NCBI RefSeq assembly: GCF_964019385.1
Contig: NC_088650.1
Span: forward strand, 30,283,161-30,347,160
DNA from: Sycon ciliatum
Lineage: Eukaryota; Porifera; Calcarea; Leucosolenida; Sycettidae
Length of the DNA: 64,000 nt
Reading direction: 5' to 3'
Positions 41,641-64,000 of this stretch are shown here, piece by piece (positions within the stretch are counted from its first letter, which is position 1; each line of letters opens with the position of its first letter). The notes below the pieces were generated by a model that saw only the letters and a list, made by a program, of their open reading frames with translations, made no database searches and had not been told where the DNA came from. The translations under genes and the position numbers were made by a program.

Positions 41641-42600
41641 GTATGGCTACCACTGCAACCCACAGAAGTCACTCCTCCTGGTCAAGCCCTCCAAGTACGA
41701 GTCGTACGCAGCTGCTGTCGAGACCTTCGAAGAGACCGGTGTACAGGTCACATGTGATGGGTGCCGCCACCTAACCTTGGTGCACCACGCAGGCTTTGGG
41801 CACGGACGAGTTTGTGGAACAATTCGTCCAATCCAAGGTCGTCACCTGGTGTGAGGAAGTTGCGCAGCTCACGACCATCGCTGCATCGCAACCACAAGCC
41901 GCCTACTCCGCATTCACGCAGGGCCTGCAAAACAAGTGATCCTTCCTCTGCCGGACCTCCTCCGTCCCGCCGTCCCTTCTTGAACCGCTGGAACACGCAA
42001 TCAGCGATCGGCTCATCCCGGCCATCACGGGTCAAGCTCCACCTGGGACAACTGTTCGCTGCCTACTCTCTCTGCCTTGCCGGAATGTGGGACTGGGTAT
42101 GGCAAACCCCTGTTCAATGGCTGTGCAGTAGTCAGTACACCTCGTCAAGGATCACGGCTAGCCTCGTGTCTCGCCTGCAGGATAGGCATGGGCGGGTAAT
42201 GCTAGCATTATGGCTGGCATTATAGTCCCTTTTTCCAGGTGGCATAATTCTGGCATTATAGCACCATTTCGCACGCAAAATTGGCATTACAAGCATAATT
42301 GCCGGTCGACAACGGTGTCATGCATGAAGCTGGCTAGGTCCAGTTCCGAAACTCGTGTCCGGAGACTTGACAGCCTTCTTTAATCGACTTTTCCAACTTT
42401 CAAACTGGCATTATGGAGTAGTGTGAGCATTATAAGTGGCATTATATCCTCATATTATGAGCATTGGCTTTAGCATTATCGCAGCAAATAACTACTTGTA
42501 GCATTACCCGCCCATGCCTACTGCTGGAGCAGGAGTCGTCTCTCGGCGACTCTCTGACTCAGCTACAGCAGGCCGCTCATGGCCATGATCACTGAACGCG
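41641..42600 (+). pseudogene. reverse-transcriptase relic, frameshifted and split by a MITE
   Basis: Frames combine to a retroelement RT tail: YGYHCNPQKSLLLVKPSKYE, then in another frame GTDEFVEQFVQSKVVTWCEE and IAASQPQAAYSAFTQGLQNK followed by an in-frame TGA, then LLEPLEHAISDRLIPAITGQ. The MITE at 42185-42518 interrupts it, after which ILLEQESSLGDSLTQLQQAA continues. This type of RT tail is common in cnidarian and sponge repeats. I cannot name the clade. At least two frameshifts and one stop make it inactive. Confidence 0.6.
42185..42518. mobile_element. 334-bp MITE with TA duplication
   Basis: Ends GGCATGGGCGGGTAATGCTA and, inverted, GGCATGGGCGGGTAATGCTA match over 20 bp. TA flanks both sides (42183-42184 and 42519-42520). 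The interior is rich in gcattata words. Confidence 0.9.
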
Positions 42601-44415
42601 GCATTCTTGAAACTTGACAAAATAGTAATAGTACAGACGGTGCATTTTATCACGGATTCCGCAGCCGTTGAGTGCCTGGAGGCACAATAAGTCAATAACT
42701 TACTTAGAGTAAGAGGACCCGCCCGTGAATCCAAATGTGGACAAATCAAAAAAATCAATCATGCTGTCGTCCAGTTGGAAAGTACTAAACTGTCTTGCCT
42801 TTGATGGTTCTGGGCTGCAGACTGTCGAACTAAGTACTGTGGTCGCTTATTATGCCAATATGGGGCGGTGGTTCGCCGTTCAGTCGGCCATGCATTGTTG
42901 TCATTCACAAGCGATCAGCATGCTCATCACTACAATGCCATTGTGTAGGCATACTCATTACATGTGCCATGTTCTTGAGAATGATCGCTGATATGACCAC
43001 AGTACAATCATACAGTAACATGATTGTAGACCAGTTGTACACGTATGAAAAGATCACAATCCGCAGAATGTGAGAAGAAGAACACAACGTCACAAGTAGT
43101 TACACAACCCATACCATGGGCATTGGTATGTACATGTAGCATGTAGCACATGAGCATGATATTTCCATTTTGAAGTACATGACTGTACACATTTCTAAAT
43201 GGCAATGCAGAAGTGCTGCACCCTGTCCCTGGTACCAGAGAATTGCTGCTGAAACTACATGTTTTGTATATTGCACTACTACAAAGAGTAAATGAGCTCC
43301 CTCGAAGCTCCGTTGACTGAGCATACATGTACATGTACATGTAATCTCTTTTTTTTTCGGGGTAACGGCCTCCTTTACGAGCAAGATAACGTCATGTACA
43401 TGTACATGTAGATGTGAAAAAATAGAGATACCATGAGAAGTAAAATAGAATATTGTTCCAGTACAATAAATTATAATCTCTTCCTACATTTACACAAGAG
43501 AGAGTTTGGAAGCTTTGTCACAACTCCGAGTTTCACGTATTTCTACGATCATCAGGCAACCCTACATGGGCATTGAGCACTCTTCGGACATGTCGACAGT
43601 GAAGCACACCACTTGACTACGTCTTCCTACATTTACATACGAAGTACCAGACTGTACAGTGTACATGTACATGTGCAGGCAGATCAATTCATTTGCTACC
43701 ATACCTGCTTATTTTGTGCATGCTCACTTGTAAGTACATGTAATACAGTCATGTAGTTACTAGTAGTAGTTGCAGTTCAGTGGTCTTGTGACTTCATCTA
43801 ACCCTCTCCTTTCCTCATTCGCTGCCATGTTGTTTCCAATTATTTGTAAGGTCTAAAACATCCTTCGTTTGGCCTTGCAAATTCTAATAAAATCAATCAA
43901 TAAATCCTGAGCTTTAGTCTAGAGTAGACAAATGGTTGGGGCCGGGGATGAATAGAGTGAACAGATTCATATACGGCTCTGTTGAAACCTAACCATTTCA
44001 TGTTGTGGAAAAGCAACCCCATCACGACGTCAGGGCCGGCCAACGTTTTCAAGACCTAAGCAACATCTGCCTACACATCCAAATTTAACCTGATTCGATT
44101 CAGGTCACTTCCCTAGGCTACAGCGGAGTACAGCCTACAGGTACTTGGAGAGCAAAACGAACGGTCCAACGGTCCTCTCAAGAGTCATCAGCCGGCCTGG
44201 CACAAGAGAAAGAGCTGCTGCACGTGCTCAACAGTTACTGCACACGCCATATATAGCAGCATGCATTGCAAAGCCTGGCCGGACGCCCGATGGACAAATC
44301 CGTGTGGTCGGAAAAGCCGGTAACTGGAGGCCCAGGCCAAGAAAACAACAAGGGGTGTCAGTCACAAAGCTTAGGAAGTAAAGTAACTTACTTTTAATAA
44401 TACTAGTAATACACA

Positions 44416-44728
44416 CCGTATTATCTCTAATATAAGCACGGTCCTTTATTTTTTCAATGTACCTCCGCCCCGTGCTATTATGGAGACGTTCCTTTATTGG
44501 AGACTGTTCCATTATTATTTCAACCTCATTTCAGAGGCATGTTGCCATGCCAAATTCATATCAGACACACACATTTCAGGGTTTTTTTTCGCCGGTACAG
44601 ATAATGAAATTACACAGTGTGCTTATAATGGAGACTGAGCACTTTATTTTTTGAATGCCGCCCCAAGGTGTTCTATTATTGGAGACGTGCTATTATTGGA
44701 GACTGTGCTTATATTAGAGATGATACGG
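44416..44728. mobile_element. 313-bp MITE with CCGTAT ends
   Basis: CCGTATTATCTCTAATATAA at the left is paired with the inverted right end CCGTATCATCTCTAATATAA. TA is present at the right flank, degenerate at the left. Inner repeats read attattggagac. Confidence 0.75.
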
Positions 44729-45969
44729 TAGTTAGGGGCCCACCGTACGGAAGATTTACCACACGCCGAATAGCAATCCGTTATTTTGAGAAAAGTCACC
44801 GGTGCACTGGTGTTTGATTCCTGAATACAATCATGTACTAGTACATGTACTTGTTGTTTTTATAGTTGGAGTGAAATCTGAAGAGCGAAATGTCCAGTCC
44901 TACTACACTACTCTTTACCCATGCTAGGTACTAGTGCTACTGCTAGTGACTAGTGTCCCTAGCCAGGGTTCGTTCTTTGCCGTGCATGTGAGTCATGATG
45001 CACGGTGCATACAGTAGTCAGCAGCTGAGTTCGCAAATACGCATCAAAAGGAGGAGGCGACACAATAATTTAAAATGGCCGCAATGTGTCATTGTTCTTG
45101 ATATATATGCAGCATATCTTCACTTGGCTTATAAAAACTGCACTTGAACAAGTTGAAGATGCAACAATGCAAATACATTACTTATAGTCTTATACAGTCA
45201 TGTACTTAGTACTGACGTGAAATGTTAGTACGTGACAGTAGTGATGAAAGAAAGCACTGAGTCGTGAGGCTCGACTAGAGGTCCAATGAAGGGACACAGA
45301 GAGTTATTATTGTAAGGCCAGAAAACAGCGTTGCGCACTACTGCAGGCCTTCACAACAAACTACTATAGTATACCAGTTACTTCAAGGCAAAGTGTTCTC
45401 AGCCTGGTCTCCCGTGACGCTCGATCGCCCGCGGAGCGATGAATGCTCATGTGGCGCATAGGCAACTGATGAAGCCACGCGCAGAATGACAGCCGTGGGA
45501 ATTCAATGCTGCATTGAAGAATGAAGTCTATCGCTCTCTCTCGCTGAGCCGGTCGGAATCACTTTGGGTACCATTCAGCCACACCACCCTGTGACTCTGA
45601 GTCACCCTGTTCTTACTCTCAGTGGGTCAGTGGAGCGAAGACAAGTATTTCAAGTCTGTGTTCATGGTGTTAGAAATGGCGGGCGGTGCACTTCTCTCCG
45701 TCCTTGCCTCCTGTCATGTAATAGCGTGCCTATGCGCTTTCATCACACCCATATCCTGACCTGACCTGACCTGGCCAGGCTGGGGACACTTTGAGCGAAA
45801 CCGGCCCCAGTCAGGACCCAGATAAGATCGGCGAATATGGGTACGGGTCTTCTTCACCCACTTACACCATGCACACGCTGGCTTGAATCAGAGGTTGCAA
45901 ACCGTGTTAGTAGAGGTTTAGTTATGAAGCTGTGTCTGCGACCGCATTGGTGGTGGCATTCACTATCAC

Positions 45970-46165
45970 GGAAACAACTGTTACTTCTACATGTTCATGA
46001 AAATAATTTAATTTTCATGAACATGTAGCAGTAACTGTTGTTTCTGATTGTGGGAACATAGTGAAGGGAACATAGTGAAGGGATCGGAACATAGTGAAGG
46101 GAACAATAACACACATAGTGAAGCAGTCGTCAATGATGACTGCTTTACTATGTTCCCACAATCAG
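45970..46165. repeat. nested palindromes and a short tandem repeat
   Basis: cggaaacaactgttacttct to ttttcatgaacatgtagcagtaactgttgtttc forms a hairpin with an AAATTAATTTT-like centre. ggaacatagtgaagg then recurs four times, and a second fold pairs ctgattgtgggaacatagt with actatgttcccacaatcag. Confidence 0.8.
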
Positions 46166-48371
46166 TGTGTTCATTCGATCAACGAAATGAGAAACGTCTT
46201 TCGTGCCGGTAGTGCTACTCAGTACTCACTTCAGGTCTCAAGAAACACTCTACACTCAGGAGCTATAGCCTATACTATAGCTACCGGAGAGGCTCTGCAC
46301 TTGCACTCCGAACTGGAGTCTCGCACATGGTCTATCGATCATTCATCATGGAATGCGAGAATGGGACCATTCTACGACTAGTACCAGTACTACTAGTACC
46401 AGTAGTTCTAGCATGTACTAGTAATTGTTGTTTTCGTACAGCATGATATGATCATGAGTATCCGTGGTGGAGTTTGCTTTCCCAATGCATCGGCGCGATA
46501 CTGAGAGTCTGTGCATGTATTGGCCATTGACATTGTGCAGGTCTCAACACCTGTTCACCATGAGTGCACGTGATTATGATCACAGTGACAGGCTCCCACC
46601 ACAGGATCAGGGTAGTTGCATCTCCGATTCGTTTTCCTTTCACTTCGGCAGCAAGCCAACACAACAGGTCACCGTGTAAATCTACACACAAAAAGTCACT
46701 GCTACTAGTAGTAGTATGCCGCACGTGCAAGCCAAGACTTGCGCTTCGATCCGTCGCCGGGAGTGTGATGAAGAAGTAGCAGTTTGCAGGTCTTCGGCTG
46801 AGTCTGTTCGTGTCAATGAAAGCTGAGTAGCGTATCGGATAACAGCCGATACTTCCACTCTAGACTAAAGCACGCCTTCTCTCACCTCGCGCTCGCCTGC
46901 CATTTGCACGCGCGGAAGCTTCGATCGAAGGGCAGGGCGGCCAGTTATTCGTGTGCCAGTATCACTGGCGCCGTCGTAGCCAGCATGTATACATGTACCT
47001 GATGACTAATCTACTCTATCCTTGTCGACGCGACAGTCGAGTCAGTGCAGTGAGTTATCATGGTTATCATGGTTATTGCTATTATTATTGGCGCGGGAAG
47101 ATATCACGCGACGATATCATCATTCTGTCACGTGCCGCAGGATAGGTTCGGTCCGACCTCTTTTTTATCTGAGTCTGCATGCATGTGCCCGTGGTCAGTG
47201 GTGGTGATGTGGCCTTTGTGGGTGTATCGCTACCATGGTTACATGACTGTATGTAGCTAGCTACTGCCGTACTGGCAAAGTGGCATTGGCAGTGCTGCCA
47301 ACTGGTCACATGGTCACTGAGCGTGAGATGCTCAGTCTCAGTAGTCATGGTAGTACTACTACTAGTACTAGTAGTAGTAGTAAAGTACCTCACTGATCAC
47401 AATGACGTCAATGTCTGTCCTCAGCTCAGGCTAGAACTCGGAGGTGTGCGTCGGACTATGCAGTACTACTAGTACTAGCATGCACTGGCACAGCCCACCT
47501 CCACGTGAAGAAGTCTGTATCAGTGACTGGGTACTCAGTATGTACCGGTACATAACATAAGTACTGTGTAACATAAAGACGTTCATACTGACAGTAACTT
47601 GTACAATGTACATGTACATGATTGTATCACACTGTACTCAGTATTTCCAGACTGTGTTACTGTTAGTTTACTGGACGAAAGAACATCGAACAACGTTACG
47701 TGCAACAGTCATATGCAGCAAGCGTGACCATGGCTACTGATCGGGACATTCAAAGGGAACTACAACTAGAGTACAGTACATGTAGTACACGTAGTACATG
47801 ACCAAGCGACCATCTGAGTCACGTCACGATGCTTCGTACTAGAACATGAAATGATGAAGAAGACCAGTACAATGCTAGCAGTAGCAGCTGTTTAGAAGGA
47901 GCTCCTGCATGGCTGCAGTGAGACATTCAGTTTGCAGTGGGTGTTCCTCTCGCCACCCGCACGAAGATCGCTCTGAAAATAATTGTATGGTCTAATTGGT
48001 TATTGCACAAACGTTAAACTAGACAGAACCAAGGCCCGGGATTGATTGAAGATGGATGATGCAAGGGGTCCCTCAATCACCAGTTTTTATTTGTTCCATG
48101 ATCCACTAGTAGGCACTACATCATGTGCACCTAGTACAAAGGTGTGACATTTGAAGGACGACGTGGAACCTTGTAAAGGCTTGAACATGTTCAGTACATG
48201 ATTGTATCTCCTTTCAGCGAGATCAGCAGAGATGTACCTGTATTAGGCTGTAACGCAACTGTTACATTGTTACATACTGAAATTACCCCAATCCTTCTCT
48301 ACAACTTACAAGTAATGTACATTGTACGGTATGTATTTATAAAGTATAAAGATTGCACATTATGTTATTAA

Positions 48372-48774
48372 TAAGATAAATTGTGCACTCATAACAACAG
48401 CAAAAATGAAGAAAGTCAAGTTCCATAACGTTTTCTTGTGACTGTCATCAGTGGAACGCCGTCACATAAAAATGTAATAACTAAAACACACACTTATATA
48501 CATGTAGCTAATATGGTTTCAGGTAGAAATACAGCAGCTAACCTTTCTCACATACACTATATTCACACATTGCAAAGGTGCAAACTTCGCTTTTTGTACT
48601 TGTTAGCTGCTGTATTTCTACCTGAAACCATATTAGCTACATGTATAAGTGTGTGTGTGTTTAGTTATTACATTTTTATGTGACGGCGTTCCACTGATGA
48701 CAGTCACAAGAAAACGTTATGGAACTTGACTTTCTTCATTTTTGCTGTTGTTATGAGTGCACAATTTATCTTAT
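48372..48774. repeat. 403-bp palindrome with about 172-bp arms
   Basis: 48372-48542 and 48602-48774 are inverted copies (taagataaattgtgcactca at the outside, acagcagctaac at the inside) with few differences, around a 59-bp loop. Outside the arms cattatgttattaata recurs on both sides. No ORF; probably a snapback transposon of unknown family. Confidence 0.85.
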
Positions 48775-49486
48775 TTATTGCCATTTTACGACTATTGTCT
48801 CCTCGTCGATCATTATGTTATTAATAGTCACTGTGCATTGAACATTACACCCATGTTACTCGTAGTACATGACATTGTATTACAGAACATGCAGACGTTG
48901 AAACAGCCAGTGTCTACAGTACAGTTCAGTACAGTGTCAGTAGCACCGTGACATCCTGTCGCTATTTCCACTAGTATTATCGACTCCTAGGACCTACAGG
49001 AACATGAAAAAAATAATAATAGAACAGTTCGCGTACAAGGCAGCAAATGCTAACCTTTCCGCTTCTGTCTCTTTGAGGTCTGTGATGGTTGTGAAAAAGG
49101 AAAAGAAAAAACCCGAGAGAAATTAAAGTGCACAACCGGATAGAGGTGTTATTATGATGTACATGTACATGTAATTCTTCCTAAATCTACAAAGTACAAT
49201 GTCATACAGTAGTGACGAGTCCAGTGTACAGGACCGATACAGTAAGCTAGTTTTATGTGTAGTGGTCAGAAATGGCTGATGCACTGACATTACCGAAGTC
49301 TAGTAACAGATTAAAAAAAAAAGAACAAACAAAACAAAAACATGACATTGTATAATATGTAGATCTAACAAGTATACAGACAGGTCAGTATCATAATGTG
49401 GTAGATCTACAGTGCAGCCTGGGCATGCAGGGCTAGCCTGGAGCTGGCACATACATGTACATGTAAACTGTATGATTGTACATGTA

Positions 49487-50358
49487 TAGTCAAACCTCGT
49501 TTATAGGACGAACTTACTTCAACTATTATATAAACTAAGTTACTTAGTTCAAGGGACCGAACAAGTATGAAATAGTTTGTTTGTCTTATCGGGAGTTCTT
49601 CTTATCCAGATCTGACAAAAAATTGATATGCATAATTATCATAATGGTGTGTATTTATGTGAAGTTGCATTCTGTGGCAAATGTAAAACATTTCTTTCAT
49701 AACATAACCCAGCAACAGGTACAGTGGTCCCTCTATAATCCGGCACCATTTGTGCCGCGGAAAATCTGCTCGAGTAGGGAGGGTGCTGGATTAGAAAATC
49801 TGATCTACTGCTGCAAAGTGCATGAAAAGAACATTTTGGCTACTGAAAGTTGTGCTGGTTTTTAGAGGGTGCTGGCTTATAAAGTGCTGGATTAAAGAGG
49901 GACGACTGTACAATGAAGGTACAATGTGCAAGGAATTCATGACAGCATATCCGCCTTGTAACATGTTTTGCCTCTACAACAGGCCTCGACTATTGAGAAG
50001 AACTACAGCCAGCGTACCCTGGGGACCGAAAGTTCGTACTACACGCTGATTTTGTTCAAATCACGCTTGAAACTAGTTCGTCTTCACGAAAGTAACATAC
50101 ATGTACATTGTAGTTCACTACTCAATCTGCGGACAGCATGCTGTTTCGTTCTTTGTGAACTCATCAGCGCAGCACAGAGGAAATGAGGCTGAACCTGAAA
50201 GCAATGAACATAAAAAGTAGTTCACCGTACAGAGTTCGTCGCGACTTGATATGATGCCTGGCCAACCATAGGCCTAGGCTATAACTTATAAGATTGGCCC
50301 TAGTTCGTACTAAAGAAAAGTTCGCCGTATCAGTGTTCGTCCTAACGAGGTTTGACTG
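49487..50358. mobile_element. 872-bp pogo/mariner-type non-autonomous element
   Basis: Ends TAGTCAAACCTCGTTTATAG and, inverted, CAGTCAAACCTCGTTAGGAC, flanked by TA (49485-49486 and 50359-50360). It contains a second MITE at 49722-49908. No transposase seen. Confidence 0.75.
49722..49908. mobile_element. 187-bp pogo-type MITE nested in another
   Basis: Ends CAGTGGTCCCTCTATAATCC and, inverted, CAGTCGTCCCTCTTTAATCC with TA on both sides (49720-49721 and 49909-49910). Confidence 0.85.
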
Positions 50359-50756
50359 TACATGTAAGCAAGACTACATAAACCTTGATGACAATGATGT
50401 AACATAACACTAAAGAGTAAAGACTAAAGTCTAAAGTAAAGTCTAAACCATGCTAAACAGTGGCAGTTCAGCTTTGTACATCTACTACGAGTACTGATAC
50501 AGGTGCAGTTCTTCTTCACGACTTCAGTGCAGTGTATGTTTTATTGTGTGTGTGTGTGTAAAAATTATTTTTGCCAATAAAAGAGGCGTCTATACATGTA
50601 ATTAGTTTTATCACTCCCTAAGTATTGACTCCCATAGATTTTTGCCATACCTAAGCAGTCAAATATTCCTGCATATTTCACTCCTTAGGGCTATTGACCG
50701 CTTATTTTTGACTCCTTTTTAGCGATTGAACACTTGCTTTGGTTAGTCGTGATAAA

Positions 50757-50896
50757 TCTAATATTGACTTCGTACTTGGTCAGTATACATGGTATAGGAA
50801 ATAAAAGACCTCGTAAAAGACCTCGGCTTCGCCTCGGTCTTTTACTCGGCTTTTATTTCGTATACTGACCTCGTACTCAGTCAATATTACTAGATA
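50757..50896. repeat. 140-bp hairpin element
   Basis: ctaatattgacttcgtacttggtcagtatac pairs with gtatactgacctcgtactcagtcaatattac. An inner ggaaataaaagacctcg pairs with cgg(c)ttttatttcg. No ORF. Confidence 0.8.
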
Positions 50897-51570
50897 CGTA
50901 CGAATTCGTTACGTCAAAAAAAACACTGCTACACGCAAAGCATCCCTGGCCTAGGCCCTACTCGGCCCTCGCAAGGCCATGCATGCATGTGCAGCCTAGC
51001 AGGGTACGGCCCGGGTATGGACTATGCCTATGCCTATGGCCCGTAATCCCCGTATGGCTGTGGCCCGGGTGCCCAGGTACGTGCATAATATCTACACTGC
51101 ACTGATTGACTGCCTGTCTAGTCTGTAGATCTACATCATACATTCACGTGTAAAGGTAGACGTGACGCGTCTGGTCGCAGGTTTTCGTGGGTTATCGATA
51201 TACAAATTACAATGTACTAGTATCAGCAGCTAGCCCGGCCAGAGTGTCCTGACGAGTGCAGTAGTGGCGGACGCGACGGTCGGTAGTTGAATGTGTCAAG
51301 CGTGTCGTTGGAACATTTGCTACTAACAACATACAGACAGTGCAGTGCCAGTATTCGAAAACGGCAGTGCTCGTCCTCGTTGTTGACTTGTCGGCTCTGA
51401 TCTGTGCCGCTAGCGAGAGTTACCTGGTCTGGCGCACAACGCTACTTGTTGCACTACACTCCGTGAACAAGCGAAGGCATCTGATCTTGTGCTAGCTCGA
51501 GTTGGGTTCAGTTGCAAGCGAATTTTTTCGTTCTTTCTCTTCTTTGGTTCGACTCTGCGTGGCTGGATGC

Positions 51571-63772
<12,202 letters not shown>

Positions 63773-64000
63773 TAACCATTTGCCTAGACTCTCAATAAAG
63801 GATGAAAAAGGTTATAACTTCTAACACAGTTCAATAGTGCTGATGTGGTGGGGTTGGTGATGGTGGCTGCATATTGACAGTACCATTATAAGCTAAAGGT
63901 GCACTGCCCATCCCTCTTCCCTGTTTTGAAGCAAAGGGTCGCATCCAAATTTCCACAGGCTGGGCTTCATTGATCCTTTTCAAAACTAAAATTTCGGCTC

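Larger units (their letters stand above)
42760..48371. other. intergenic repeats without supportable genes
   Basis: Apart from the MITE at 44416-44728 and the palindromes at 45970-46165, this holds TACATGTA and CTAGTAGTAG tracts (for example 43326-43341 and 47352-47385) and short ORFs without family features. One plus ORF at 44145-44381 has a basic C-terminal tail (WRPRPRKQQGVSVTKLRK) but no support beyond being open. Confidence 0.5.

Overview
The window is nuclear DNA of an intron-rich, transposon-rich animal. Evidence: three metazoan signalling genes with GT-AG introns, a pol III tRNA gene, LTR and non-LTR retroelements, hAT-, Harbinger-, pogo/mariner- and TTAA-type inverted-repeat elements, and long microsatellites. 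A marine invertebrate, possibly a sponge or another early-branching animal, is a guess from overall character (short phase-conserved exons, dense MITEs, endless TACATGTA and CTAGTA repeats). It is not proven.

Layout. 1-9.0 kb (minus strand): nine in-phase exons of a Hippo-pathway MST1/2 (STK3/STK4) kinase, from just before the Gly-rich loop to just after the kinase domain. The C-terminal SARAH exons lie beyond position 1 and the initiator exon was not found. 9-24.9 kb: mostly mobile DNA (an array of 127-bp repeats inside inverted arms, a 340-bp CT tract, a Harbinger-like element with an ORF, a palindrome array, a 3-kb hAT-like element with a second hAT-like element nested in it), plus a few unassigned exon-like ORFs. 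24.9-36.3 kb (plus strand): a complete six-exon Ras-family GTPase, closest by eye to M-Ras/R-Ras, ending in a CaaX box. Its introns carry a tRNA-Ala gene, MITEs, a decayed transposon ORF, a gag fragment, and a striking short LTR element that keeps only integrase and carries a DNA copy of the 3' half of its primer tRNA-Leu. 36.3-51.5 kb: intergenic, with a LINE tail, a reverse-transcriptase relic split by a MITE, a TTAA snapback element and many palindromes. 51.5-64 kb (plus strand): a class II DYRK (DYRK2-like) kinase with two alternative N-terminal first exons, running off the right edge inside the kinase domain.

The three genes are all growth or cell-state signalling proteins, but nothing in the sequence shows that they are co-regulated. 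The most unusual signals are the integrase-only LTR element with its captured tRNA half, a MITE lying directly in a splice donor of the Ras gene, and a partial exon duplication in the MST gene. Gene models were built by hand from reading frames, splice sites and remembered protein families. No alignment or database search was run.
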